This document shows, in pieces, positions 6,998-16,891 of a DNA stretch of 64,000 bases (the stretch's first letter is position 1; every line of letters begins with the position of its first letter). The stretch covers positions 620,001-684,000 of the forward strand of contig NZ_JAUSRN010000001.1 in NCBI RefSeq assembly GCF_030811855.1. Direction: 5' to 3'. Under the pieces are notes generated by a model that made no database searches, had not been told where the DNA came from, and saw nothing but the letters and a program-made list of their open reading frames with translations. The DNA comes from Variovorax paradoxus (lineage in GTDB: Bacteria; Pseudomonadota; Gammaproteobacteria; Burkholderiales; Burkholderiaceae_C). The translations under genes and the position numbers were made by a program.

Positions 6998-9400
6998 GTG
7001 CAGTTCGACCAGTTCTCGACCGACTCCTATCCGGTGCACCAGCGGCCTCACGCCTGGCGCAATGCCCTGCAGCTGCACCGTCTCAGGCCCGAGATGGCGC
7101 CCGCGGCCGCACCCCTTTATGGCACGCTGACCGCGGGACGCACCGCGCGCGGGGTCGGCATGGCGCGCATCACCTCGTCGCCGCAGACGCTCCAGCGGCT
7201 GGGCGACCCGGCCGATGCCGTGTGGCTCGCGCTGCACCTGAGCGGTGATGCTGCGCTTCACGATGGACAGCGGACCATTGAACTGGCGCCCGGCGACATC
7301 GTCTTCGGACCGGCCCAGGCGCGCGCGGGCCTGGATTTCCGCTCCAACTTCCGGCAGTTCATGGTGTCCATGCCGCGCGCCAGCCTGAAGGCGCGGCTGC
7401 CCGGCGGGCAAGGATTCGCACTCGGCCACCTGTCGGGCCGTGCGGGCCTCGGCCGCATGTTCGCGGGCACGCTGACCGCCCTGGCCGACGCCTTCGACAC
7501 CCTGAGCGACGACGACGTCGCACCGGTCGAGTCCGCCCTGTCGGAGTTCATTGCAACAAGCCTGGCCGCTCACCAGGACCCGGCCTCGCCCGCCATCAGC
7601 AGCACGCGGGCTGCCACCGTGCATCGGCTGTGCCAATATGTCGATGCCAACCTGAGCGATGCATCGCTCTCCCTGGCCGCCGTGGCGGCGCATGAGCGCT
7701 TGTCGGAGCGGCTGGTGCAGAAGCTCTTCGAGAGCCTCGGCCAGACCTTCACCGCCTACGTGCGCCAGTGCCGCCTCGAACGCTGCCGCGCCGACCTCGC
7801 CAACCGCCAGTACGGGCACCTGTCCATCTCGGACATCTGCTTTCGCTGGGGCTTCAACGACCCGGCGCATTTCAGCCATTGCTTTCGCGACCGCTACAGC
7901 ATGTCGCCGCGGCAATACCGACAGCAGGCCAATGAGGCCAGCCAGCAGTCGCTGCGCAAGCGCATTCGGCGCGGCTGGCCGTCGGGCTACTTCGAGACGC
8001 CGGCCAAGGACCCGGTGGCTTCCACCGCCCGCATCGACGCTCGGACCGTGGCCTATGACGGCGCCGCGGCCGCCGTACAAGCGGCACCGGCCGCGCAGCA
8101 CGGCAGCAGCGCCCTCGCCGGCCACCATCACCACCTGCCGGCCACCGCGCAGACCATCCACTGGGGCTACTTCGGCCGCTCGATCCCGCCGGTGCTGACC
8201 ATTGCCTCGGGTGACATCGTGACGATCGAGACGCTGACGCAGCACGCCTACGACGACCACGAGCGCATGATCAAGGGCGACTCCGGCGCCGAGAGCGTCT
8301 TCCAGTGGACGCGCGAGCACAAGGCCGTGGACCGCCGCGGCGCGGGTCCCACCGATGCGTCGATCTATGGCCGCGGCAGCGGCGAAGGCTTTGGGGTGCA
8401 CATCTGCACCGGGCCCATCTACGTGAAGGAAGCGCAGCCCGGCGACGTGCTGGAGGTGCGCATCCTCGACCTCGCACCGCGCCTGGCGGCCGATGCCAAA
8501 TACGAAGGCCGCGCCTTCGGCAGCAACGCCGCCGCGTGGTGGGGCTTTCACTACGACGACCTGATCGAGGAGCCCAGGCAGCGCGAGGTGGTGACGATCT
8601 ACGAAGTTGACTGCAGCCAGGGCGATGCCTGCGCCCATGCCGTCTACAACTTTCGCTGGACGCCGCAGCTCGATCCGAATGGCGTGCTGCATCCGACCAT
8701 CGACTATCCCGGCATTCCGGTCGACCGCGCTTCGATCGTCGAAAACCATGGCGTGCTCCAGGGCGTGACCATCCCGGTTCGACCGCACTTCGGCGTGATC
8801 GCGGTGGCGCCCGCCGAGACGGGCCTCGTCGATTCAGTGCCGCCCTCATGCTTTGGCGGCAACCTGGACAACTGGCGCATTGCCAAGGGCGCCACCCTCT
8901 ACCTGCGTGTCGGAGTCGATGGCGGGCTGTTGTCGGTGGGCGATCCGCACGCCTCGCAGGGCGACAGCGAACTGTGCGGCACGGCCATCGAATGCTCGCT
9001 GACGGGCGTTTTCCAGATCGTCCTGCACAAGGCGGATCAACTGCAGGGCGAACCTTATGCCGACATCGACTACCCCTTGGTCGAAACCGCCGACGAGTGG
9101 GTGATCCACGGCTTCAGCCACGCGGACTATTTAAAAGAATTCGGCGACAAGGCACGCAGCGCAATCTACGAAAAGTCTTCGCTCGACCCGGCCATGCGCG
9201 ACGCCTTCCGCAAGACGCGGCGCTTCCTGATGACCGCGATGGGACTGACCGAGGACGAGGCGATTTCCCTGATGTCAGTCGCCATCGACTTTGGCGTGAC
9301 GCAAGTCGTCGACGGCAACTGGGGCGTGCACGCGGTCATCCGCAAGTCGCTGTTTGCCGGCCGGCAACGTTCGCCGGGTGTTGACTACCAGAAGGAATGA
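6998..9400 (+). CDS. AraC-family regulator fused to acetamidase/formamidase
   Basis: One uninterrupted frame encodes 800 aa. Residues 1-190 form a cupin-like ligand domain (HLSGDAALHDGQRTIELAPG at about 80-99). Residues 207-306 are a double HTH of the AraC type, with LSLAAVAAHERLSERLVQKL in the first motif and ISDICFRWGFNDPAHFSHCF in the second. Residues 311-378 are a basic then Ala-rich linker ending in four histidines. Residues 379-800 are a complete FmdA/AmdA amidase, with QTIHWGYFGRSIPP and the family motif GDPHASQGDSELCGTAIE. The linker ends with HHHHLPATAQTIHWGYF, aligning with the native N-terminus (KHHILPVSPQTIHWGYF) of the stand-alone paralogue at 11738-12979. The start is taken as GTG 6998 rather than TTG 6923. 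It is likely both an amide-hydrolysing enzyme and a DNA-binding regulator. Sequence error is unlikely, as codon pattern is continuous across the junction. Confidence 0.85.
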   Translation: MQFDQFSTDSYPVHQRPHAWRNALQLHRLRPEMAPAAAPLYGTLTAGRTARGVGMARITSSPQTLQRLGDPADAVWLALHLSGDAALHDGQRTIELAPGDIVFGPAQARAGLDFRSNFRQFMVSMPRASLKARLPGGQGFALGHLSGRAGLGRMFAGTLTALADAFDTLSDDDVAPVESALSEFIATSLAAHQDPASPAISSTRAATVHRLCQYVDANLSDASLSLAAVAAHERLSERLVQKLFESLGQTFTAYVRQCRLERCRADLANRQYGHLSISDICFRWGFNDPAHFSHCFRDRYSMSPRQYRQQANEASQQSLRKRIRRGWPSGYFETPAKDPVASTARIDARTVAYDGAAAAVQAAPAAQHGSSALAGHHHHLPATAQTIHWGYFGRSIPPVLTIASGDIVTIETLTQHAYDDHERMIKGDSGAESVFQWTREHKAVDRRGAGPTDASIYGRGSGEGFGVHICTGPIYVKEAQPGDVLEVRILDLAPRLAADAKYEGRAFGSNAAAWWGFHYDDLIEEPRQREVVTIYEVDCSQGDACAHAVYNFRWTPQLDPNGVLHPTIDYPGIPVDRASIVENHGVLQGVTIPVRPHFGVIAVAPAETGLVDSVPPSCFGGNLDNWRIAKGATLYLRVGVDGGLLSVGDPHASQGDSELCGTAIECSLTGVFQIVLHKADQLQGEPYADIDYPLVETADEWVIHGFSHADYLKEFGDKARSAIYEKSSLDPAMRDAFRKTRRFLMTAMGLTEDEAISLMSVAIDFGVTQVVDGNWGVHAVIRKSLFAGRQRSPGVDYQKE

Positions 9401-9508
9401 GCCTGCGTCACCTTGGAGTCGGCCATCTACGCCCTGATCAATCACTGCGCTTGGAACCGTCGTTTCACTCAAGTTGAAATTCTTCGGGGTTTGTCTCCTT
9501 AGGTTTGA

Positions 9509-9525
9509 AATTTAGCGGCTAAATT
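9509..9525. promoter_or_regulatory. 17-bp perfect palindrome, candidate operator
   Basis: AATTTAG-CGG-CTAAATT has perfect 7-bp arms around a 3-bp centre, in an AT-rich pocket 116 bp upstream of the TTG start of the binding-protein gene and 109 bp after the fusion gene stop. It is followed by no T-run, so it suits a protein-binding site better than a terminator. The binding regulator is not known. Confidence 0.45.
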
Positions 9526-9640
9526 GCGACCCTCGACGCCGTCGCACAAGCCCGCTCTGCCAGTGAGATGGCGGAAGCCGAGAACCGCACTCGGCCCAGA
9601 GGCGGTCATTCAGCGTTTCGACTCATTCACAAGGAACCCC

Positions 9641-10801
9641 TTGATTCATCGCATTCGCTCTGTCCTCGTGACCTGCGCCTTGGGCACCGCTGTGCTGGCC
9701 GCATCCGCACAGGTAAAAATCGGCTTTGTCGGCACGCTGTCCGGACCGGCGGCAACGCTGGGGCAGGAACAGTACGACGGCTTCATGCTGGCGGTCGAGC
9801 AACGGCAAGGAATGCTTGGCGGCGTGCCCGTGGCGGTCATCAAGGAAGACGATCAGCACAACCCCGACCTCGGGGCGCAGCTGGCGCAGAATCTGATTGA
9901 GAAAGACAAGGTCAGCTTCATCACCGGCGTGACCTTCTCCGACGTGATGATGGCAATGGCCAAGCCGATGGCCAGAGCGGGGATGTTGTTCATCGGCTCG
10001 AATGCCGGCCCGGCGCCGATTGCCGGCAAGCGGTGCAACAGCAAATTCTTCTTCACCTCGTATCAGGACGAGTACCAGGCCGGGATCGTGGGACGGTACG
10101 CAGTCGATCAGCGCTACTGGAAGACGCTGTTTCTGGCGCCGGACAGCCCGTCGGGCAAGGACCAGCTGCGGGGCTTCAAGCGTTACTACTCGGGCGAGGT
10201 GGTCAGCGAGGTCTACGTCCAGCCCCATCAGACCGACTACGCGGCAGCGCTGGCGCAAATCAAGCGCGTCGCGCCCGATGCGGTGGTTGCCTTTTTGCCT
10301 GGCGACATGGGCGTCAACTTCATCCAGCAGATGAACCGCTCGGGCCTCTTGAACAAGGTGCCCCTGCTGACGGTCGGCACGGTCGATGGCACGACACTGC
10401 CGCTGCTCAAGGATGCCGCGCTCAATGTGCTGGCCGGCGCGGTCTGGGGTCCCGACTTGCCGAGCCCGACGAGCAAGGCTTTTGTTGCCGCCTTCGAAAA
10501 GAAGCACGGGCGCATCCCATCGCAATACGCTGCGCAAGGTTTCGATGCGGCGCTCTTGATCGATAGCGCGCTGAAAGAGACCAAAGGCGCCGTCACCGAT
10601 CGCGACGCCTTGCGCAACGCACTCGACGCGGCCAACTTTCCTTCGGTGCGCAGTGGCTTCAGGTTTCTGCGCAATGGTTTCCCGGTTCAGGACGGGCACG
10701 TCTTCGTTGTTGCGAAGGACGCACAAGGCCGCGCGTCGCTCAAGCGGATCGCCACGCCGCTGAAGGGGAATCCTGATTGGTACTGGGACGAGTGCCGGTA
10801 G
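9641..10801 (+). CDS. LivK-like periplasmic substrate-binding protein of an ABC importer
   Basis: The 386-aa product has an N-terminal signal peptide (RSVLVTCALGTAVLAASAQ) and a type I periplasmic fold (Peripla_BP_6), beginning VKIGFVGTLSGPAATLGQEQ with a GFDAALLIDSAL stretch near the C-terminus. The start is TTG at 9641, preceded by AAGGA five bases upstream. That start puts the signal peptide at the N-terminus, whereas the in-frame ATG-like extension to 9524 would bury it. No permease or ATPase follows, so it must use a transporter encoded elsewhere or act as a sensor. The location 3' of the AraC-acetamidase fusion suggests an amide, urea or amino-acid ligand (inference). Confidence 0.82.
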   Translation: MIHRIRSVLVTCALGTAVLAASAQVKIGFVGTLSGPAATLGQEQYDGFMLAVEQRQGMLGGVPVAVIKEDDQHNPDLGAQLAQNLIEKDKVSFITGVTFSDVMMAMAKPMARAGMLFIGSNAGPAPIAGKRCNSKFFFTSYQDEYQAGIVGRYAVDQRYWKTLFLAPDSPSGKDQLRGFKRYYSGEVVSEVYVQPHQTDYAAALAQIKRVAPDAVVAFLPGDMGVNFIQQMNRSGLLNKVPLLTVGTVDGTTLPLLKDAALNVLAGAVWGPDLPSPTSKAFVAAFEKKHGRIPSQYAAQGFDAALLIDSALKETKGAVTDRDALRNALDAANFPSVRSGFRFLRNGFPVQDGHVFVVAKDAQGRASLKRIATPLKGNPDWYWDECR

Positions 10802-11062
10802 GCGATGCCGAATGCAACATCCGATCCGCGTCGACGGGTATCGCGGCTACAACGGGACATCGAACCGACGGCGGAAGTCGCCTGGCGCGAGGCCGGGTTC
10901 TCGCGAAGAGCTCTGATCCCAACAACTTCCAAGGCGCTCTAAAGTCGTGGACTCTTGGGGTGGACCAAAGCGCCACCAAACCTGACGCGCGTTCGCTGAC
11001 GGGCGACCTGTATTGACAACGCTCGAGTCGGCGACCAAGCTCCGGTCAGGAGGTGCCGGACC

Positions 11063-11578
11063 ATGAACAAGCGACAAGCTCTCCTGATCGGGTTGGCCGC
11101 CGTAATGACGCCGTTCGGGCGCTACGCCAGCGCGCAACCGAAGAAAGCCCAGGGCAGCGGCACCGAAGCCACCCTGCGTGACACCATCTTTCAGTTCGAG
11201 AAAGCCTGGAACCGGCACGACGTGAACGCCTGCCTGGCCTCGATGACCGAGGACGTCTGGTTCACCCAATCGCTCGACCACTACGGCCGCATGAAGGGCA
11301 AGGCGGCAGTGAAAACCGCCTTCGAGTACGACGTGAAGAACACCGACCTCCGGTGGGAGGTGAAAGCCGTCCGCATGATGCCCGATGGGACTGCTAGCGT
11401 CGTGTTGCGTCAGGTCGGCTTGATACCGCCCAAGACCGACGGCAAGTACAAGCGTGAGGACGTGAGTGATCCAAGCTTCAGCCGCTGGCGCCTCGAAGGC
11501 GGCAAGTGGCGACTATTCTTTTTCACTTCGCACAAGGGCTGGGCGCTGGATGAGATGAAGAAAGACGGAATGCAGTAG
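11063..11578 (+). CDS. Exported NTF2-like (SnoaL/DUF4440-type) protein
   Basis: The product is 171 aa. It has a short signal peptide (QALLIGLAAVMTPFGRYASA, probable cleavage near residue 24) followed by a single cone-shaped NTF2-like domain. Its hallmarks are FEKAWNRHDVNACLASMTED near the start and the final YDVKNTDLRWEVKAVRMM and WRLEGGKWRLFFFTSHKGW strands. Members of this fold are small-molecule-binding or isomerase-like proteins, and function is not predictable here. A strong AGGAGGT lies 9 nt before the ATG. The preceding 261 bp contain no gene and a TTGACA hexamer at 11013-11018 without a good -10 partner. Confidence 0.75.
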   Translation: MNKRQALLIGLAAVMTPFGRYASAQPKKAQGSGTEATLRDTIFQFEKAWNRHDVNACLASMTEDVWFTQSLDHYGRMKGKAAVKTAFEYDVKNTDLRWEVKAVRMMPDGTASVVLRQVGLIPPKTDGKYKREDVSDPSFSRWRLEGGKWRLFFFTSHKGWALDEMKKDGMQ

Positions 11579-11737
11579 CGAGCATTCCGATTCATCTCCA
11601 ACGTGGGCAGGCGGTCGACCGAGGTCCAGGGGCGCTCCCTGTCGACGACGGCCTGGTGGCGGCGCCAGCAGCAGCTGCAGTTCCAAGCTCGGTGAAAAAA
11701 TTCCATTCCCAGTGAGACACGACACCAAGCCCCACAG

Positions 11738-12979
11738 TCAGCGGTTCGTAAAAACGTTCTTGCGGATCGAACCATGGATGCCCCAGTTGGCATCCACCAC
11801 CTGCGTCACGCCGAAGTCGGCCGCCACCGACAGCAGCGCGATCGCCTCGTCTTCGCTGAGGCGGTGCACCGTCATCAGGAATCGGCGCAGCTTGCGGAAA
11901 GCGTCGCGCATGGCCGGGTCAAGCGACGACTTGCCCGCAATCACTGTCTGCGCGTCCGGCCCGAGGGCGGCCAGGTAGTTGGGGTAGGTGAAGCCGTAGA
12001 CCGACCATAGCTCCTCGGTCTCCAGCAGCGGGTGGTCCAAGCCCTCGAGCAAGGTGCCGCCCAGTTCGGACTGCTTGTGCAGGATGAATTCGAAGTCGCC
12101 CGTCAGCGAGGTCTCGATGGCGGTGCCGCCAAGCTCGCTGTCGCCCTGCGCGGCATGCGGGTCGCCGACCGAGAAAAACGCGCCGGGCACGGCGACGGGG
12201 TAGTACACGCGTGCGCCCTTGCCGACACGCCAGTCGTCGATGTTGCCGCCGGTGTAGCTCGGTGGAATGGAGCTCACGAAGTCGGATTCGGACGGCGCCA
12301 GGCCCATAGTGCCGAAGTGCAGCCGGGCCGGCACCTTGACGTTGCGCAGAATGTCTTCGCGCTTGTGCACCAGCGTATGGTCGACGCGCACGCCGGGATA
12401 GTCGATCATGGTGTGTACCACGCCGTCGGGGTCGGTCTGCGGCGTCCACACGTAGTTGTAGACGGCACGTGCGAAGGGCTCGCCCGAGGTGTCGAGTTCG
12501 AAGATCGTCACCACTTCGCGCGGCTTGGGCTCCTCGATCAGGTCGCGAAAATGGAAGCCCCAGGACGCGGCTACGTTCGAGCCGAAGCAGCGGCCCGCAT
12601 AGCAATGGTTGCAGCTGGGCCGGGGGCGCACGTCGAGGATGCGCACCTCCAGCACGTCGCCTGGCTCCGCGCCTTCGATGACGACCGGACCCGTCAGCAG
12701 GTGCACGCCGACGCCCTCGCCCTCGCCGAGCTTGAAAGGCCCCTCCATGGGACCGGCGCCGCGGCGCGGCACGGCCTTGTGCTCGCGCGTCCACGCGAAC
12801 ACCGACTCGGCGCCGGGGTCGCCGGCGATCATGCGCTCGTGGTCGTCGTTGGCATGGTGGGTCAGGGTTTCAATGGTCACGCGGTCGCCGGACTTCACGA
12901 CGAGCGACGGTGCGACCGCCTTGCTGAAATAGCCCCAGTGGATGGTTTGTGGAGAGACGGGCAGGATGTGATGTTTCAT
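11738..12979 (-). CDS. Acetamidase/formamidase (FmdA/AmdA family)
   Basis: A 413-aa cytoplasmic amidase predicted to hydrolyse short-chain amides such as formamide or acetamide to ammonia and the acid. Family motifs include QTIHWGYFSKAVAP near the N-terminus, THHANDDHERMIAGDPGAES, and GDPHAAQGDSELGGTAIE in the second half. It is a paralogue of the C-terminal half of the fusion protein at 6998-9400, nearly collinear along the whole length. Its start ATG has GAAGGA 6 nt upstream. It lies 22 bp downstream of the permease-ATPase gene on the same strand, so it probably ends an operon binding protein, permease-ATPase, amidase, pairing uptake with hydrolysis. Confidence 0.9.
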   Translation of the reverse strand: MKHHILPVSPQTIHWGYFSKAVAPSLVVKSGDRVTIETLTHHANDDHERMIAGDPGAESVFAWTREHKAVPRRGAGPMEGPFKLGEGEGVGVHLLTGPVVIEGAEPGDVLEVRILDVRPRPSCNHCYAGRCFGSNVAASWGFHFRDLIEEPKPREVVTIFELDTSGEPFARAVYNYVWTPQTDPDGVVHTMIDYPGVRVDHTLVHKREDILRNVKVPARLHFGTMGLAPSESDFVSSIPPSYTGGNIDDWRVGKGARVYYPVAVPGAFFSVGDPHAAQGDSELGGTAIETSLTGDFEFILHKQSELGGTLLEGLDHPLLETEELWSVYGFTYPNYLAALGPDAQTVIAGKSSLDPAMRDAFRKLRRFLMTVHRLSEDEAIALLSVAADFGVTQVVDANWGIHGSIRKNVFTNR

Positions 12980-13001
12980 GAGGTCCTTCAGGGAACGGGA
13001 C

Positions 13002-14648
<1,647 letters not shown>

Positions 14649-14683
14649 GTCAGTACCGCCCGGCCGTTCCGAAGGTACCGACC

Positions 14684-14722
14684 GCCCCCATGGGTGGCAG
14701 CGAACCGAGTGAGCGTGGGGGC
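14684..14722. repeat. Intergenic hairpin, possible REP-like element
   Basis: GCCCCCA at 14684-14690 pairs with TGGGGGC at 14716-14722 around a 25-nt GC-rich loop, between the binding-protein gene and the permease-ATPase gene. Such hairpins often protect the abundant binding-protein mRNA from 3' decay. A related string (GTGAGCGTAGGAGCTG) lies at about 15725, hinting at a dispersed intergenic repeat family. Confidence 0.35.
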
Positions 14723-14728
14723 CTCATG

Positions 14729-15661
14729 TCACTTCGCCACGAGCAGGCGCGGCGCCTCGAGGTTCTCGACCGGCAGTCCGTTCTTCTTGAGCAGTTCGGT
14801 ATGGATGCCGGCCTTTTGCAAGACCACCATCGCGGCCATCACCGCATCGCGGAAGTCGGTCTTGCCCTTGGGCACGGCAATGCCGACCGAATAGGGAATC
14901 GTGACCGCGGTGGCTTTCTCCAGCTTGTCAGGGTAGGCCTTGACGGCACTGTCGACCGTATTGACGTCGTTGATGTAGGTGTGGGCGCGGCCGGCAAGGA
15001 TGGCCTGGATGCAGTTCTGGTTGTTGTCATAGAGCTGGATCTCGGGCTCGGCCTTTCCCATGGCCTTGCACTGCGGCGCGAGCGCCTGGATCAGCGGTAC
15101 TTCGACATAGCCGGTGTTCTCGGCCGCGACGGTGCCGCACAGCGACGTGTTGAGGCCGGTGATCTTCTTCGGGTTGCCCTTGGCCACCAGGACGCCGTCG
15201 AACACCTTGGAGTAGGTGATGAAGTCGGCCGCCTTGGCGCGCTCTTCCGTGGCGTAGATGTCGGAGATGACGATGTCGGCCTGGCCGGCCTGCAGCGTGG
15301 TCAAGAGCGCCGCAAACGTCACGGGCTTGTAGGTCAGCGTGAAGCCCAGGCAGCCACCAATCGTCTCGCCCAGGTCGATGTCGAAGCCGATGTACTTGTT
15401 CGGATCTTTGGGATCGATCGTTTCGTAGCCCGGCGTGTGCGGGTTGATTGCGTTGACCAGGGACTTGCCCTTGAACTGCGGGTATTTGGCTTGCAACGCG
15501 GCGCACTCGACGGGCGCCTTGACCGCTTCGGCGTGGGCCGGCGCGGCGGCCAAAGCGAGGGCCGACAGGCCGATCGCCGCAATGGCCGCGCCGCGCATGC
15601 GGGCCCATACGAAGGCGCGAAGCCGGACGCAGCGTCCGGCCGGGAAAGGAAGGTTTTGCAT
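14729..15661 (-). CDS. Amino-acid-type ABC transporter periplasmic binding protein
   Basis: This 310-aa protein has an Arg-containing n-region and a signal peptide (AAIAAIGLSALALAAAPAHA, cleavage near residue 44), then a type II binding fold of the SBP_bac_3 family. Hallmarks are YIGFDIDLGETIGGCLGFTL, LLTTLQAGQADIVISDIYAT and YSVGIAVPKGKTDFRDAV. It has the ligand-loop pattern of polar amino-acid receptors, but the ligand is not deducible. The ATG at 15661 is preceded by AGGAG at good spacing; the frame upstream to 15754 lacks one. It is the first gene of the probable operon ending in the acetamidase. Confidence 0.87.
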   Translation of the reverse strand: MQNLPFPAGRCVRLRAFVWARMRGAAIAAIGLSALALAAAPAHAEAVKAPVECAALQAKYPQFKGKSLVNAINPHTPGYETIDPKDPNKYIGFDIDLGETIGGCLGFTLTYKPVTFAALLTTLQAGQADIVISDIYATEERAKAADFITYSKVFDGVLVAKGNPKKITGLNTSLCGTVAAENTGYVEVPLIQALAPQCKAMGKAEPEIQLYDNNQNCIQAILAGRAHTYINDVNTVDSAVKAYPDKLEKATAVTIPYSVGIAVPKGKTDFRDAVMAAMVVLQKAGIHTELLKKNGLPVENLEAPRLLVAK

Positions 15662-15780
15662 CGAGGCTCCTGTGGAAACAGCGCGAGCCGACTGGCACCA
15701 CGCCAGCCTGCTGCACCGCACCATGTGAGCGTAGGAGCTGCGCCGCCGCCCCACTTGTGCGTGGGCGCACGACTGCTTGT

Positions 15781-15802
15781 GCGGCCACCAGGAGATGGCC
15801 GC
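15781..15802. terminator. Short hairpin downstream of the SRPBCC gene
   Basis: GCGGCCA and TGGCCGC form a perfect 7-bp stem with an 8-nt loop, 39 nt past the SRPBCC stop and 120 nt before the binding-protein start. There is no T-run on the minus strand, so termination by the intrinsic mechanism is doubtful. It may mark an operon boundary. Confidence 0.3.
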
Positions 15803-15840
15803 CGGTCGTCCAGCGGCAGGGAGCCACCTCTGCGGCTAAC

Positions 15841-16287
15841 TCAGCCTGGAATATCCGGCTCGACCAGCTGCGCCAGCGCCACGAGCGACTCCTGCCAGCC
15901 CAGGTAGCACATCTCCGCAGGAATCACGTCGGGAATGCCCTCCTGCACCACCGACATTTCAGTGCCGCAGGACACCGCGGTGAGCGTCACGTTCGTCTTC
16001 ATGGTGCCTGGCAGATTGGGATCGTCGAAGCTTGCGTCGTACGCAATGCGCTGGCCCGGGACGAGTTCCAGGTACTTGCCGCCGAAAGAGTGGCTATGGC
16101 CACTGCCAAAGGCGGTGAAGGACATGCGCCAGGCACCTCCGATCACCGGCTCCATGCTGTGCACCTTGCCGATGAATCCGAAGGGCGGCAGCCAGCGCTC
16201 GAAGGCGCCGGGTTCGACGAAGGCGCGGTAGACCCGCTCCGGTGGGGCGCGCAGCACGCGGTGCAGACGGACGGTGTTGGTGGCCAT
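15841..16287 (-). CDS. SRPBCC family protein (AHSA1/START-like)
   Basis: The 148-aa protein starts VRLHRVLRAPPERVYRAFVE and continues with PGAFERWLPPFGFIGKVHSM, the N-terminal signature of activator-of-Hsp90-like and polyketide-cyclase-like SRPBCC proteins, which have a deep hydrophobic ligand cavity. The C-terminal helix is present (MCYLGWQESLVALAQLVE). The start ATG at 16287 has AGGAGA 7 nt upstream. Function is unknown. It is 39 bp downstream of the Lrp gene and may be co-transcribed with it. Confidence 0.85.
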   Translation of the reverse strand: MATNTVRLHRVLRAPPERVYRAFVEPGAFERWLPPFGFIGKVHSMEPVIGGAWRMSFTAFGSGHSHSFGGKYLELVPGQRIAYDASFDDPNLPGTMKTNVTLTAVSCGTEMSVVQEGIPDVIPAEMCYLGWQESLVALAQLVEPDIPG

Positions 16288-16326
16288 GGCAGTCTCTCCT
16301 GAAGTGCGGAGGATCAAAAGCGCTGA

Positions 16327-16821
16327 TCAACGCGGGTGGGGAAACAGCCGCTCGATCGGGCAATGCGTCTTGATGAACGGTGACTTGATGACGATGTAGC
16401 TGAAGTACTTCGCGATGCCGATGTTGCTTTCGAGCAGTCCCTCGATCACTTCCTGGTAGTGGTTCACGCCCCGTGTCAAAAAGCGCAGCAGGTAGTCGTA
16501 CCCGCCGCTCACCAGGTGGCATTCGAGCACTTCGTCCACGTCCCGGATCGCGGTCTCGAAACGCACGAAGTCTTCGCGGTGGTGGTCCTGCAGCGTGACC
16601 TCGGTGAACACGGTGAGCGTGTCGCCGAGCTTCTCGAGCCGCAGGTGCGCGCCATAGCCGGCAATGTAGCCGGCCTGTTCGAGCCGCTTGACGCGGATGA
16701 GGCAGGGGCTGGGCGAGAGGCCGACCGCGTCCGCGAGGTCGACGTTCGTCATGCGCCCGTTCTGCTGCAGCTGGGCGAGGATGCGCAGGTCGAGTCGGTC
16801 GATCTTGAAGGCTTCGGACAT
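16327..16821 (-). CDS. Lrp/AsnC family transcriptional regulator
   Basis: The 164-aa protein has an N-terminal winged HTH (LDLRILAQLQQNGRMTNVDL, then LSPSPCLIRVKRLEQAGYI) and a C-terminal RAM ligand domain with the ECHLVSGGYDYLLRFLTRGV strand-turn. Lrp/AsnC proteins sense amino acids and commonly control adjacent amino-acid catabolic genes. Here the neighbours are an omega-type aminotransferase (71 bp upstream on the same strand), a GhrA-like reductase and, across the divergent region at 20276-20776, a long ABC and dehydrogenase operon. It is therefore the best candidate local regulator of that locus (inference). Confidence 0.9.
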   Translation of the reverse strand: MSEAFKIDRLDLRILAQLQQNGRMTNVDLADAVGLSPSPCLIRVKRLEQAGYIAGYGAHLRLEKLGDTLTVFTEVTLQDHHREDFVRFETAIRDVDEVLECHLVSGGYDYLLRFLTRGVNHYQEVIEGLLESNIGIAKYFSYIVIKSPFIKTHCPIERLFPHPR

Positions 16822-16891
16822 GGCGGTCTTGAATAACGGAGAAGGTCCGATTCTGCTTTGCCGGCGGAACTCCGGAACAGGGCTTTCCCGC

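Noticed and set aside
8110-8140. Four consecutive His in the fusion linker as a tag artefact
   Set aside because: The His run is natural: the paralogue has KHHILP at the same point.
6812-8788. Antisense 658-codon frame opposite the AraC-acetamidase fusion
   Set aside because: Composition is that of a reverse-strand shadow (long runs of Arg, Ala, Gly, His and Val) and no domain is visible.
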